Shown here: positions 48,911 through 56,384 of the stretch, piece by piece
How positions within the stretch are numbered: the stretch's first letter is position 1
How the letters are laid out: every line of letters starts with the position of its first letter
DNA from: GCA-2730975 sp937893275
GTDB taxonomy: Bacteria; Verrucomicrobiota; Verrucomicrobiia; Opitutales; Seribacteraceae
Reading direction: 5' to 3'
Length of the DNA stretch: 64,000 nucleotides
Assembly (NCBI GenBank): GCA_963968595.1
Contig: CAXAHJ010000008.1
Location: forward strand, 10,142 to 74,141
Translations under genes and position numbers: made by a program
The notes under the pieces: generated by a model
Databases searched by the model: none
Seen by the model: the letters and a program-made list of their open reading frames with translations, nothing else
What the model was told of the DNA's origin: nothing

Positions 48911-50020
48911 ATGGTTATGCAAGAAAAGGTGGTCCAACCATTGCGCGTTGGGTTGGGTGGACGTTCTTACGAAATTTTCGTTGGGCGTAACCTTTCTGGT
49001 GACATCCGGCGTATGGTTGAATCCCTGCGCGAAAGTGACCGACAGGTCGTGGTGTTGGCGGACGAGCAACTGGCAACTCTTCAACCGACTTTTCTTACCG
49101 ATGCGTTTGGTGATTGGCCAAGGCTTGAGCTGCCCTCAGGGGAAACCACGAAGTCTCTAGAAAAGCTTGGGTTTGTCTTGGATTTCCTTGCCGATTCAAA
49201 ACTGGATCGTTCCGCTTGCGTCTTCGTAGTTGGGGGAGGGGTTACCGGAGACCTTGGTGGTTTTGCCGCAGCTTCCTTCCTTCGCGGAATCGACTTCATT
49301 CAAGTTCCGACCACCTTGCTGGCAATGGTCGATAGTTCCGTGGGAGGGAAAACGGGGATCAACCTCTCGGCGGGCAAGAACCTCGTGGGTGCTTTTCATC
49401 AACCTCGAGCGGTTTTTGCCGATGTCGATCTGCTTGCCTCTTTGCCAACTCGGGAATTTGCGGCGGGCATGGCGGAAGTGATCAAGTACGGACTCCTCGG
49501 CGATCGAGAGTTGTATGAGCGTCTACTTAAGTCGGAGGCATTTACTGCGACTAGTCCTGAGATTGGGGATATCATTAAGCGTTGCTGTCAAAGCAAAGCC
49601 CGAATTGTTGAAGGAGACGAGCGGGAAACCGATTCCGGGGTTGGTGGCCGAGCTCTGCTTAATCTTGGGCACACATTTGCTCACGCCATAGAGGCTGTCG
49701 CCGGTTATGGGGAATATTTACATGGCGAAGCAGTGGCAATCGGGATGGTTTGCGCCCTTCGTCTTTCAGAAAAACTGGAATTTTTGGAACTCGGGAATGG
49801 TCCCGATTTGGAGGCTTTGCTTGGTCGCCAAGGTTTGCCCACGGTTTTGCGTGCTCCTTTGGCGTTGAAACCGTTACTGAATGCGATGCACTCGGACAAA
49901 AAGGTCAAGGGTGGTATGCTTCGCTTTGTTGTGATGGATGCCGTTGGCGTGTCCCGGGTGGCGGAAGACGTTCCACTTTCCCTTGTGGAGGACACTTGGC
50001 GAACGATTGGCGCCTCATAG
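48911..50020 (+). CDS. aroB: 3-dehydroquinate synthase
   Basis: This 369-residue enzyme converts DAHP to 3-dehydroquinate, the second step of the shikimate pathway, using NAD and a divalent metal. It has 'GGGVTGDLGGFAAASFLRG' (about 110-128), 'PTTLLAMVDSSVGGKTGINL', 'GMAEVIKYGLL' and the metal-binding 'NLGHTFAHAIE' motif. GGTGGAG lies upstream of the ATG. It is followed after 10 bases by the unknown 202-residue gene. Confidence 0.96.
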   Translation: MVMQEKVVQPLRVGLGGRSYEIFVGRNLSGDIRRMVESLRESDRQVVVLADEQLATLQPTFLTDAFGDWPRLELPSGETTKSLEKLGFVLDFLADSKLDRSACVFVVGGGVTGDLGGFAAASFLRGIDFIQVPTTLLAMVDSSVGGKTGINLSAGKNLVGAFHQPRAVFADVDLLASLPTREFAAGMAEVIKYGLLGDRELYERLLKSEAFTATSPEIGDIIKRCCQSKARIVEGDERETDSGVGGRALLNLGHTFAHAIEAVAGYGEYLHGEAVAIGMVCALRLSEKLEFLELGNGPDLEALLGRQGLPTVLRAPLALKPLLNAMHSDKKVKGGMLRFVVMDAVGVSRVAEDVPLSLVEDTWRTIGAS

Positions 50021-50030
50021 GGAATTGACG

Positions 50031-50639
50031 ATGGCGTGCTTCGAGGAAGAGGTGGTTCGAGCTTATTTCGAGGTGAACGGTTTTCTCGTTCGCTCGGCCG
50101 GGCATCCTTCCGAGGTGGGCAAGAAAAGGGCCGGTGCCTTGCCCACTCTGGCTGTCTTGAATCCTGAGGTGACGGAAAACGCCACCAACTTTAGTTTTCG
50201 CCTCTTTACCACCGACATTGGGAGGATTCGTGCCGCTATCGTTTCCATTCTGAGTTGGGATTCAATCGGTTTTTCGGCAAACTTACTTTCGAGCGATGCC
50301 GGTTTGCTGAAATTCATAAAGGCGGAGGTTACAACCAAGCGCTTGAAATCTGGTTTTTTTCCCCCAGTCAATTTGCCCGAGGCTCGTATGGGCAATTGTT
50401 TGCGACTGCTCGTGTTGCCTGCCTTGCCCCACGCGGAAGAAAAGATAAGAGAAGCTTTGGAAGTTTTGCGAGAAGCCGGGGTACAAGGAGTCTACACTTT
50501 TCGCGTTATGTTGGAAAACTTATTGGGTCGAGTGAAACCCAATAGCGACTACTCGAAGTCGGAGTCGTTGCAAGCCCTTCGTATCATCAAGGCCTACGGT
50601 CTTGCGAAGGAACCGCAACTTGAGATGTTCGGTGATTAA
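50031..50639 (+). CDS. hypothetical protein between aroB and lpxA
   Basis: This 202-residue protein starts at ATG 50031, 10 bases after aroB; a longer frame overlapping aroB is not used. It is a soluble protein with an N-terminal segment 'FEEEVVRAYFEVNGFLVR' (about 3-22) that has the look of the first helix and strand of a PD-(D/E)xK nuclease-like or DNA-end-binding fold. A 'LAVLNPE' strand and later helices ('EEKIREALEVLREAGVQGVYTF') follow. It ends 4 bases before lpxA. I cannot name a family; the tight synteny suggests a conserved core role. Confidence 0.7.
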   Translation: MACFEEEVVRAYFEVNGFLVRSAGHPSEVGKKRAGALPTLAVLNPEVTENATNFSFRLFTTDIGRIRAAIVSILSWDSIGFSANLLSSDAGLLKFIKAEVTTKRLKSGFFPPVNLPEARMGNCLRLLVLPALPHAEEKIREALEVLREAGVQGVYTFRVMLENLLGRVKPNSDYSKSESLQALRIIKAYGLAKEPQLEMFGD

Positions 50640-50643
50640 TGGG

Positions 50644-51459
50644 ATGACTGCCTCTATTCACGAAACCGCCATACTGGGAGCAGGGGCGAAACTGGGCTCT
50701 AATGTCAGGATAGGCCCTTACGCGATTGTGGAGGACGAGGTTGAATTGGGCTCCGATTGTTTTGTGGAGGCCCATGCAATCGTGAAAAATGGAACGGTGC
50801 TTGGGGATGGGTGTCGGGTAGGGCATTTTGCGGTGGTGGGCGGTGAACCTCAATATCTCGCGTTCGATCCGTCGACATCCTCGGGAGTCAAGGTGGGCAA
50901 GGGTACTCGTATTGGGGAGGGAGTCACCATTCACCGATCCATTCGTGAAAAAGAGGTTACGTGCGTTGGCGATAATGTTTTTCTCATGGGGTATTCGCAT
51001 GTGGCCCATGATTGCTTGGTGGGAGATCAAGTCGTGGTTGCCAATGGGGCATTGCTGGGCGGGCACGTCGAATTGGGGAAATACTGCTTTGTCGGTGGAG
51101 GTGCAGCTTTTCACCAGTTCGTCAGGGTAGGGGACGGGGCTATGGTTGGTGGCATGGCCGAGGTTTCGGCTGATGTCCCGCCATTCGTTACCGTTGCTCG
51201 CCGGAATCTCGCCTGCGGTCTGAATCTCGTGGGTTTGCGCCGTCGAGAATTTTCCCAAGAAGTGATTGGAGACCTCAAGGAATGCTACCGAGCAGTCTAT
51301 TTTCATGAAGGAAACCCGCAGAGTCGCGCGGAGGAGACATTGGCGTCGGGCGAACTTCCCTCCACCTCGCAAGGGCGAGAATTCTTGGAGTTTTTTCTAT
51401 CCGGTGAGCGAGGCTTTGTTCGAAACCGAAAGAAGCAAGTTCCCGAAGATGACTCTTGA
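50644..51459 (+). CDS. lpxA: UDP-N-acetylglucosamine acyltransferase
   Basis: This 271-residue enzyme adds a 3-hydroxyacyl chain to UDP-GlcNAc, the first step of lipid A synthesis. The N-terminus is a left-handed beta-helix of hexapeptide repeats ('ILGAGAKLGSNVRIGPYAIV', 'VELGSDCFVEAHAIV'). The catalytic His lies in 'GYSHVAHDCLVGD' (about 125), and the C-terminal helices carry 'LNLVGLRRREFSQEVIGDLKECYR'. ATG 50644 gives the normal length; the frame from 50602 overlaps the previous gene. No lpxD or fabZ is adjacent. The presence of lpxA implies a lipid A-bearing outer membrane. Confidence 0.95.
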   Translation: MTASIHETAILGAGAKLGSNVRIGPYAIVEDEVELGSDCFVEAHAIVKNGTVLGDGCRVGHFAVVGGEPQYLAFDPSTSSGVKVGKGTRIGEGVTIHRSIREKEVTCVGDNVFLMGYSHVAHDCLVGDQVVVANGALLGGHVELGKYCFVGGGAAFHQFVRVGDGAMVGGMAEVSADVPPFVTVARRNLACGLNLVGLRRREFSQEVIGDLKECYRAVYFHEGNPQSRAEETLASGELPSTSQGREFLEFFLSGERGFVRNRKKQVPEDDS

Positions 51460-51497
51460 GCTTAGGCTCATCGCACATTATTTTGAAGTCTCTTTAG

Positions 51498-51878
51498 ATG
51501 AGCGTAACGCTAAATATGGATACTCAACCCGATCTTGTTCGCAAAGGCGACGAACGACTAGTTCGCCTTACCGGATCCGCTGGCAGCAAGCTGCATAAAC
51601 TTATTGATCGTGAACAAACAGGTGATTTTTTACGTATCCGAATTACAGGTGGCGGATGCAATGGCCTTTCTTACAACATGAAATTCGTCCCATTGGGCAA
51701 GAAAGGGGATATTCTCGTTGAAAGTGCAGGCGTTGGGGTCCTTGTTGATTCCAAGACCGCGCTTTACTTGCGGGGCACGACGCTTGAATTTTCCGACAAA
51801 TTAGTCGGTGGAGGTTTCAAGTTCCAAAACCCAAACGCCAAGGCCAGTTGTAGTTGTGGCGAAAGCTTCAACCTATAA
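51498..51878 (+). CDS. A-type iron-sulfur carrier (HesB/IscA/ErpA)
   Basis: This 126-residue protein has the HesB/IscA fold with the first ligand cysteine in GGGCNGLSYNMKF (about 52) and the paired C-terminal cysteines in ASCSCGESF. It accepts Fe-S clusters and passes them to target enzymes. The single CSCG (instead of the usual CGCG) keeps both cysteines. It lies 39 bases after lpxA. Whether it acts as ErpA or IscA cannot be told. Confidence 0.92.
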   Translation: MSVTLNMDTQPDLVRKGDERLVRLTGSAGSKLHKLIDREQTGDFLRIRITGGGCNGLSYNMKFVPLGKKGDILVESAGVGVLVDSKTALYLRGTTLEFSDKLVGGGFKFQNPNAKASCSCGESFNL

Positions 51879-52028
51879 TTTTCTTTTCTAAAAAAATCCT
51901 CGTTAAAAAGCTTGCCTCAGCTCACTTAGAGAGCAATCCTTTAGCTTTTCGTAGATAATATCTCTTCCAATTTTATGGTCTTTTTTCAACCCCTTATCAG
52001 CCGCCGCCTGTCGGCGTGAATCAACTAC

Positions 52029-52790
52029 ATGGGCAAAAAGCCTAGCGGCAAAGGTAAACGCCGGTTTCAACATAACCGGAATTTCATACGAAAAAACCAG
52101 CGCATCCGTGTACCTGAAGTTCGTGTAATCGGACCCAAGGGGGAAATGCTTGGCGTGATGGCTCCCGAAGAAGCTTTGGTTATTGCGAAGAAACATCGAC
52201 TCGATCTTGTCGAGGTGGCACCAACCGCTCGTCCACCCGTGTGCCGTATTCTGGAGTTCGGCAAATATAAGTACGATTTAAGCAAGAACAAGAAGAACAA
52301 GGAAAATAGCGGTGGGAAACGCGTCAAGGAAGCGAAATTCCGACCTCGTATCGATACGCACGACTACGAAACCAAACTCCGACGGTCCGAGAAATTTTTA
52401 CATCAAGGTTTCAAGCTCAAGCTCACAATGATGATGCGTGGGCGCGAAATGGAGCACATGGATATAGGCTTCGGTCGTCTGAGACAGGCTGTAATTGACT
52501 TGTCGGGGGTCGGTCGCGCGGACGACGAACCGAAGCGCGCGGGTCGATTCATCATGGTGAACCTTTCGCCTCTTCCCAAGAACCAACACGTACTCAAATA
52601 TAATTCCGTAGCCGAAGCGGCCGTGGAAGTTCCCGATGAGCAAGACGATGAGGAAGACATCGACGAGGAGGGTGGCGAGGAAATCGAGGAGCACGATGAC
52701 GAAGTAGAATCCGAAGAACTGGTCGAAGAAGATGATTCGGGAACCGAGACATCTGCAACGTCGAAAGGGAATTCGGATTCGGAAGATTGA
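52029..52790 (+). CDS. infC: translation initiation factor IF-3 with long acidic C-terminal extension
   Basis: This 253-residue protein has the IF-3 N domain with 'NQRIRVPEVRVIGPKGEMLGVM' and 'DLVEVAPTARPPVCRILEFGKYKY' (about 20-100). The C domain includes 'RGREMEHMDIGFGRL' (about 130-160) and ends with 'MVNLSPLPKNQHVLK' near residue 190. Beyond the normal end lies a tail of about 50 residues rich in Glu, Asp and Ser (about 205-253). The usual neighbours rpmI and rplT are absent, and crcB follows instead. A G-less ATG at 52029 is used; the upstream 150 bases contain no obvious ribosome binding site, which is common for infC control. Confidence 0.95.
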   Translation: MGKKPSGKGKRRFQHNRNFIRKNQRIRVPEVRVIGPKGEMLGVMAPEEALVIAKKHRLDLVEVAPTARPPVCRILEFGKYKYDLSKNKKNKENSGGKRVKEAKFRPRIDTHDYETKLRRSEKFLHQGFKLKLTMMMRGREMEHMDIGFGRLRQAVIDLSGVGRADDEPKRAGRFIMVNLSPLPKNQHVLKYNSVAEAAVEVPDEQDDEEDIDEEGGEEIEEHDDEVESEELVEEDDSGTETSATSKGNSDSED

Positions 52791-52829
52791 ATCTTCCTTC
52801 ATTCGCCACTGCGGAACCTGAATCTGCAG

Positions 52830-53195
52830 ATGGAATTGAAGCATTTGTTTTTTGTTGCCGCAGGCGGTGCTTTGGGGTCCGTATTGCGGACATGGTTGTG
52901 GCATGTTCTGCGTGGAGGATTCCCATGGTCTACGATTGCGGTTAACGTGGCGGGATCATTTCTCATAGGCGTTTTGTTTCATACTTTGGGGAATGACGAA
53001 AATAATTTGAACCTGCGCTTCTTTTTAATTGCGGGATTGTGTGGAGGTTTCACTACTTTTTCCACTTTCAGTCTAGATGTGCTAAAGCTTTTTCGCGATG
53101 GCCATGCCTGGCTTGCTTTGGGGAACGTCGCGCTTTCTCTCGTCTGTTGCCTAGTCGCTGTTTTCGCGGGTTGGCGGTTGGCTGTCGCGAGCTAA
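52830..53195 (+). CDS. crcB: CrcB/Fluc fluoride ion channel
   Basis: This 121-residue protein has four transmembrane helices, and dual-topology dimers export fluoride. It has the signature GGALGSVLRTWL (about 11-22), 'STIAVNVAGSFLIG' with the pore Asn, and the phenylalanine box 'GGFTTFSTFS' (about 72-81). It sits 39 bases after infC. Only one copy is present here, so it should act as a homodimer. Confidence 0.95.
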   Translation: MELKHLFFVAAGGALGSVLRTWLWHVLRGGFPWSTIAVNVAGSFLIGVLFHTLGNDENNLNLRFFLIAGLCGGFTTFSTFSLDVLKLFRDGHAWLALGNVALSLVCCLVAVFAGWRLAVAS

Positions 53196-53252
53196 GTGTC
53201 TTCAAAAAGTTCGCTTGCGGCTGATTTATTCCTGTGCGACCCTATAAAGAGC

Positions 53253-54233
53253 ATGCGCATACCTTTTTTTCTTAGTTTCACCGCCACTATCTTGTGCGGA
53301 CACGTTGAAGGTGCAGTAGCTCCGTCCCCATTTCTGCCGCCCGGGTATAATTCCCGTCCAACGGAAAAACCAATCCAATCTCCGAGAAATCCGAAACCTC
53401 AAACACCGAACGTCCAAATTTCAAAAGAAATTGAATTAGGCGGATTTTTCTCTCTTGGAACCGGGGAGAGCCGGAAACTTTATTTTTCTCTTTTTAACAA
53501 AAAGGTGAATCACGCCCAATGGATCACCATTGGGGAAAAAACGGATGAGGATTTTCTCGCCGAATCCTTTGATTTCGATACGGAAACCCTGACGGTACGT
53601 TTTGGGGACTTTTCGCACGACCTATCCCTGCGGATGTCTAAAGGTTCTTCGGGAGGAAAACCCAGGTCTTCGAATGCTCGCAATATTGCATCGACCACCG
53701 CGTCCACTCCAGGCAAACCTCGCGTCATGCCGCCCCGACCCAAGACCACTCCAACCTTGCCTCCATGGCTTGCCAATCGATCGGCGTCCGGTTCGTCTCG
53801 CGCGGGTGGCGGGTATCCCAGTTCTTCTCCTGCCAGAGGCGGAACGAGCGGTCTAAGTTCAGCGAGTGCCTCACAGGCAACGCGAACTGTTTCCGGAGGA
53901 CGTGGAGGTGGCTATGTTCCACGTCCTATAAATAGCGTCAATTCTCCCGTTGTGTCGTCTCCTTCTACGGGAGTCTCCTCACCCTCGAGGAATCCTTCAT
54001 ATACCGGCTCAACATCTGCACCCAATGACGGCGGTGCAACGACACCTTCAACTAACCCTTCCTCTCCTTCTAATTCGCCCGGGGGAGGTAGTTCTGGTTC
54101 CGGATCTGCTGAAACTGGGGGAGGGGCATCGGGCTCAGAGATCGACCTGAACAGCCTGCCACCCCCTCCACCCCCTCCCGACATTCTTCCTCCGGGACCT
54201 CCTCCCAACATTATCCCTTCCCGTGAGGATTAG
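53253..54233 (+). CDS. exported Pro/Ser/Gly-rich protein
   Basis: This protein has about 326 residues. ATG 53253 gives a signal peptide (MRIPFFLSFTATILCGHVEG). A small N-terminal domain (about 50-125) includes 'IELGGFFSLGTGESRKLYFS', 'HAQWITIGEKTDEDFLAESF' and 'TLTVRFGDFSHDLSL'. The remaining two-thirds is low complexity: Ser/Gly/Thr/Pro, with a final Pro run. It looks like a cell-surface or matrix protein. The gene's last 11 bases overlap the GTG start of the protease gene, so the pair is coupled. The N-terminal domain may sense or bind a partner; the function is unknown. Confidence 0.72.
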   Translation: MRIPFFLSFTATILCGHVEGAVAPSPFLPPGYNSRPTEKPIQSPRNPKPQTPNVQISKEIELGGFFSLGTGESRKLYFSLFNKKVNHAQWITIGEKTDEDFLAESFDFDTETLTVRFGDFSHDLSLRMSKGSSGGKPRSSNARNIASTTASTPGKPRVMPPRPKTTPTLPPWLANRSASGSSRAGGGYPSSSPARGGTSGLSSASASQATRTVSGGRGGGYVPRPINSVNSPVVSSPSTGVSSPSRNPSYTGSTSAPNDGGATTPSTNPSSPSNSPGGGSSGSGSAETGGGASGSEIDLNSLPPPPPPPDILPPGPPPNIIPSRED

Positions 54234-55500
54234 CTATGCGGCGGTCCTTGGATCGACGCTTCTTCTTTTATCTTTTGTAGCTGCCCAGAATCAAAGGCGT
54301 ATCGGAACTCGACATGATGTTTCGCTTGAGTTGCATCGTCAAATGGGTAGCAACCTCGGTTCTTTTTCATCGGGCGATAATTTTCCCGATCTTTCCCCGG
54401 TCGGTCTCGTTCAGTCCGGTAAAGGTTTTGTTGGAACAGGTACCTTAATTTCTCCAACCATAGTCGTGACAGCCGGACACGTGTTGCGTGGGAGTTACAA
54501 AGCAAAAACGCCGGTGGCATCCGAATGGACTTTTTCCCTGGGTTCGGACTCATTGAAGCCAACTGTGACTTACCCCGTTTCCGAAATTATTCTCCACCCA
54601 GGTTGGACTGCTCGATTGAGTTATGAAGGTGGTATTGGAGACGGTGACGTACTCGGTCTCGATCTTGCCTTGCTGAGATTGAAATTGCCAGTAACGGAGG
54701 TGACACCTGCTCGTTTTAATGCCGGAGATTCGGAACTCATCGGGTCTCGAGTAATTCTTGCCGGTTACGGAAGCATTGCCGATGGGAAAAGAGGTGTCAC
54801 TTCGGTTGATAATTTCGATCGATTGGCTGGCGAAAACACATTGGATCGAGTCGTCGAAACCGTGAATGCCTCTAATGTGCCTCAAGCATATAGGGGAGGG
54901 TTGCTTGGCGTTGATTTCGATAGCCCAGAAGAATTTTTGAATTCTCTTGGCTCGACTGCTTCTCCCATCGATTATTTAGGTTCGGGTTCCAGTGCTTCCA
55001 CGCCTTTGCCTTATGAAGCGACTACGGCAGGGGGGGATAGTGGCGGTCCGGCCTTTGTGAGAATGAACGATGTATGGAAAGTTGTCGGTACCGTTTCCTA
55101 TGGAACCGAGAGTTCCGTCTACGGGGACGTCACGGTGTACACCAGACTAGCTTCGCAGTCGGTTTGGGTTTGTTCTTACCTCGAACGCTGGGCACCTGCT
55201 CGCCGGACTGGCTTTGGGGAGTGGTTGAATCTTGATTGGTTGGGGAATTTCTCCACTTATCAAGGGGATTGGGCCTTTCATGAAAAACTCGGCTGGTTTT
55301 ATTCTCCAGGCAATGAAGCTGATGAGTTTTGGGCATGGCAAACTGGAATCGGCTGGTGGTGGACTAGCATCAAAGCCTATCCTTACTTTTATGCTCACGA
55401 CCGTTCACATTGGCTCTATTTCTCCGCTGACTATTCTACTCCTTCCTCACGTTATTTCTACGATTACGTGAAGGCGCGGTGGGAACTTGTGCAGGGCTAA
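54223..55500 (+). CDS. secreted trypsin-like serine protease with C-terminal aromatic module
   Basis: This 425-residue protein starts at GTG 54223, whose reading gives a signal peptide (AVLGSTLLLLSFVAAQN). The S1 peptidase domain (about 50-325) has the catalytic triad His86 (TAGHVLRG), Asp147 (GLDLALL) and Ser273 (GGDSGGPAF). The last 95 residues (about 331-425) form a Trp/Tyr/Phe-rich module with 'WLGNF', 'GWFYSPG', 'GIGWWWTS' and 'WLYFSADY'. That module is matched by the C-terminus of the large repeat protein at 59918. The protease is secreted; the module may attach it to the surface. The gene overlaps the preceding Pro-rich gene. Confidence 0.9.
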   Translation: MRISYAAVLGSTLLLLSFVAAQNQRRIGTRHDVSLELHRQMGSNLGSFSSGDNFPDLSPVGLVQSGKGFVGTGTLISPTIVVTAGHVLRGSYKAKTPVASEWTFSLGSDSLKPTVTYPVSEIILHPGWTARLSYEGGIGDGDVLGLDLALLRLKLPVTEVTPARFNAGDSELIGSRVILAGYGSIADGKRGVTSVDNFDRLAGENTLDRVVETVNASNVPQAYRGGLLGVDFDSPEEFLNSLGSTASPIDYLGSGSSASTPLPYEATTAGGDSGGPAFVRMNDVWKVVGTVSYGTESSVYGDVTVYTRLASQSVWVCSYLERWAPARRTGFGEWLNLDWLGNFSTYQGDWAFHEKLGWFYSPGNEADEFWAWQTGIGWWWTSIKAYPYFYAHDRSHWLYFSADYSTPSSRYFYDYVKARWELVQG

Positions 55501-55557
55501 TTCATCAAAAGGCTCTCGCGTTTTCTTCCTTTTCTGCAAAAAAATATTCTTTTTCGT

Positions 55558-56364
55558 ATGGAACCAATTCTAAGTCTCTTTCGTCGCCACGAGCTTTTTT
55601 GGCAGTTTCTTTCACGTAACGTAAAAGCTCGTCATCGTGGCAGTGTTCTGGGTGCTATATGGCTTGTCGCGAATCCTCTCCTAATGCTAAGTCTCTATGT
55701 TTTCGCATTCGGCGTTGTTTTCGGAGGCCGTTTCACCGACTCTACCGACGAATCAACTCTCGACTACGCCCTCGGGGTTTTTCTCGGTCTTAATGTCCTG
55801 GGTCTGGTTTCGGGTGTCATTGGCGGTGCTCCCGGAGTGATCGTGGGCCAACCGAACTTCGTTAAAAAGGTCGTCTTTCCGCTAGAAATACTGCCCGCCG
55901 CGATGGCCGGAGCCCTTGGCTACGACCTTCTTATCGGTCTAGGGCTCTGCCTCATCGGCATTGCCTCTCTAGGGCCGGGCTTGACCCTTTCCGCTTGCTG
56001 GATTCCCGTTATCGTCGCTCCTGTTTTTTTCATTGGTTTAGGCTTGGCGTGGTTTTTTTCCGCCCTCGGTGTTTTTATCCGAGACATCGGTCAACTCGGG
56101 GGATTTCTCGGGTTAGGCTTATTATATGCCAGTGGCGTTTTCTACTCCGCGGACAAGGCCCGTGAAGCCGCTCCGGGTATCTGGGTTTTCTTGAAATGGA
56201 ATCCTCTGATTCACGTCATCGACTCTCTCCGTCAAGTTTGTCTTTGGGGAGGCGAGCCCTCGTTTCTTGCGTTGGCCTATGTTTGGGTGTTCGGCATTAT
56301 CATTTTGCTCATCGGCGCTTGGTTCTTCCATCGTCTACGTCCCGCTTTTGCCGACGTCTTGTGA
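55558..56364 (+). CDS. ABC-2 type polysaccharide export permease (orphan)
   Basis: This 268-residue protein has six hydrophobic helices and the TagG/Wzm-like pattern: an N-terminal 'RRHELFWQFLSRNVKARHRGS' amphipathic start, 'VLGAIWLVANPLLMLSLYVFAF' and 'VKKVVFPLEILPAAMAG'. Such permeases export O-antigen or teichoic-type polymers with a separate ATPase. No ATP-binding gene adjoins it; the next gene is convergent, 20 bases downstream. The ATG follows TATTCT by seven bases, so a leaderless start is possible, although the -35 is weak. Confidence 0.87.
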   Translation: MEPILSLFRRHELFWQFLSRNVKARHRGSVLGAIWLVANPLLMLSLYVFAFGVVFGGRFTDSTDESTLDYALGVFLGLNVLGLVSGVIGGAPGVIVGQPNFVKKVVFPLEILPAAMAGALGYDLLIGLGLCLIGIASLGPGLTLSACWIPVIVAPVFFIGLGLAWFFSALGVFIRDIGQLGGFLGLGLLYASGVFYSADKAREAAPGIWVFLKWNPLIHVIDSLRQVCLWGGEPSFLALAYVWVFGIIILLIGAWFFHRLRPAFADVL

Positions 56365-56384
56365 GGAGGAGGGGAGCTTTGAAG

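Noticed and set aside
48134..49084. 316-residue minus-strand open frame
   Set aside because: Antisense to ftsY and the start of aroB, both of which have unmistakable motifs.
51903..52196. 97-residue minus-strand open frame
   Set aside because: Antisense to the start of infC and its leader; no supporting signal.
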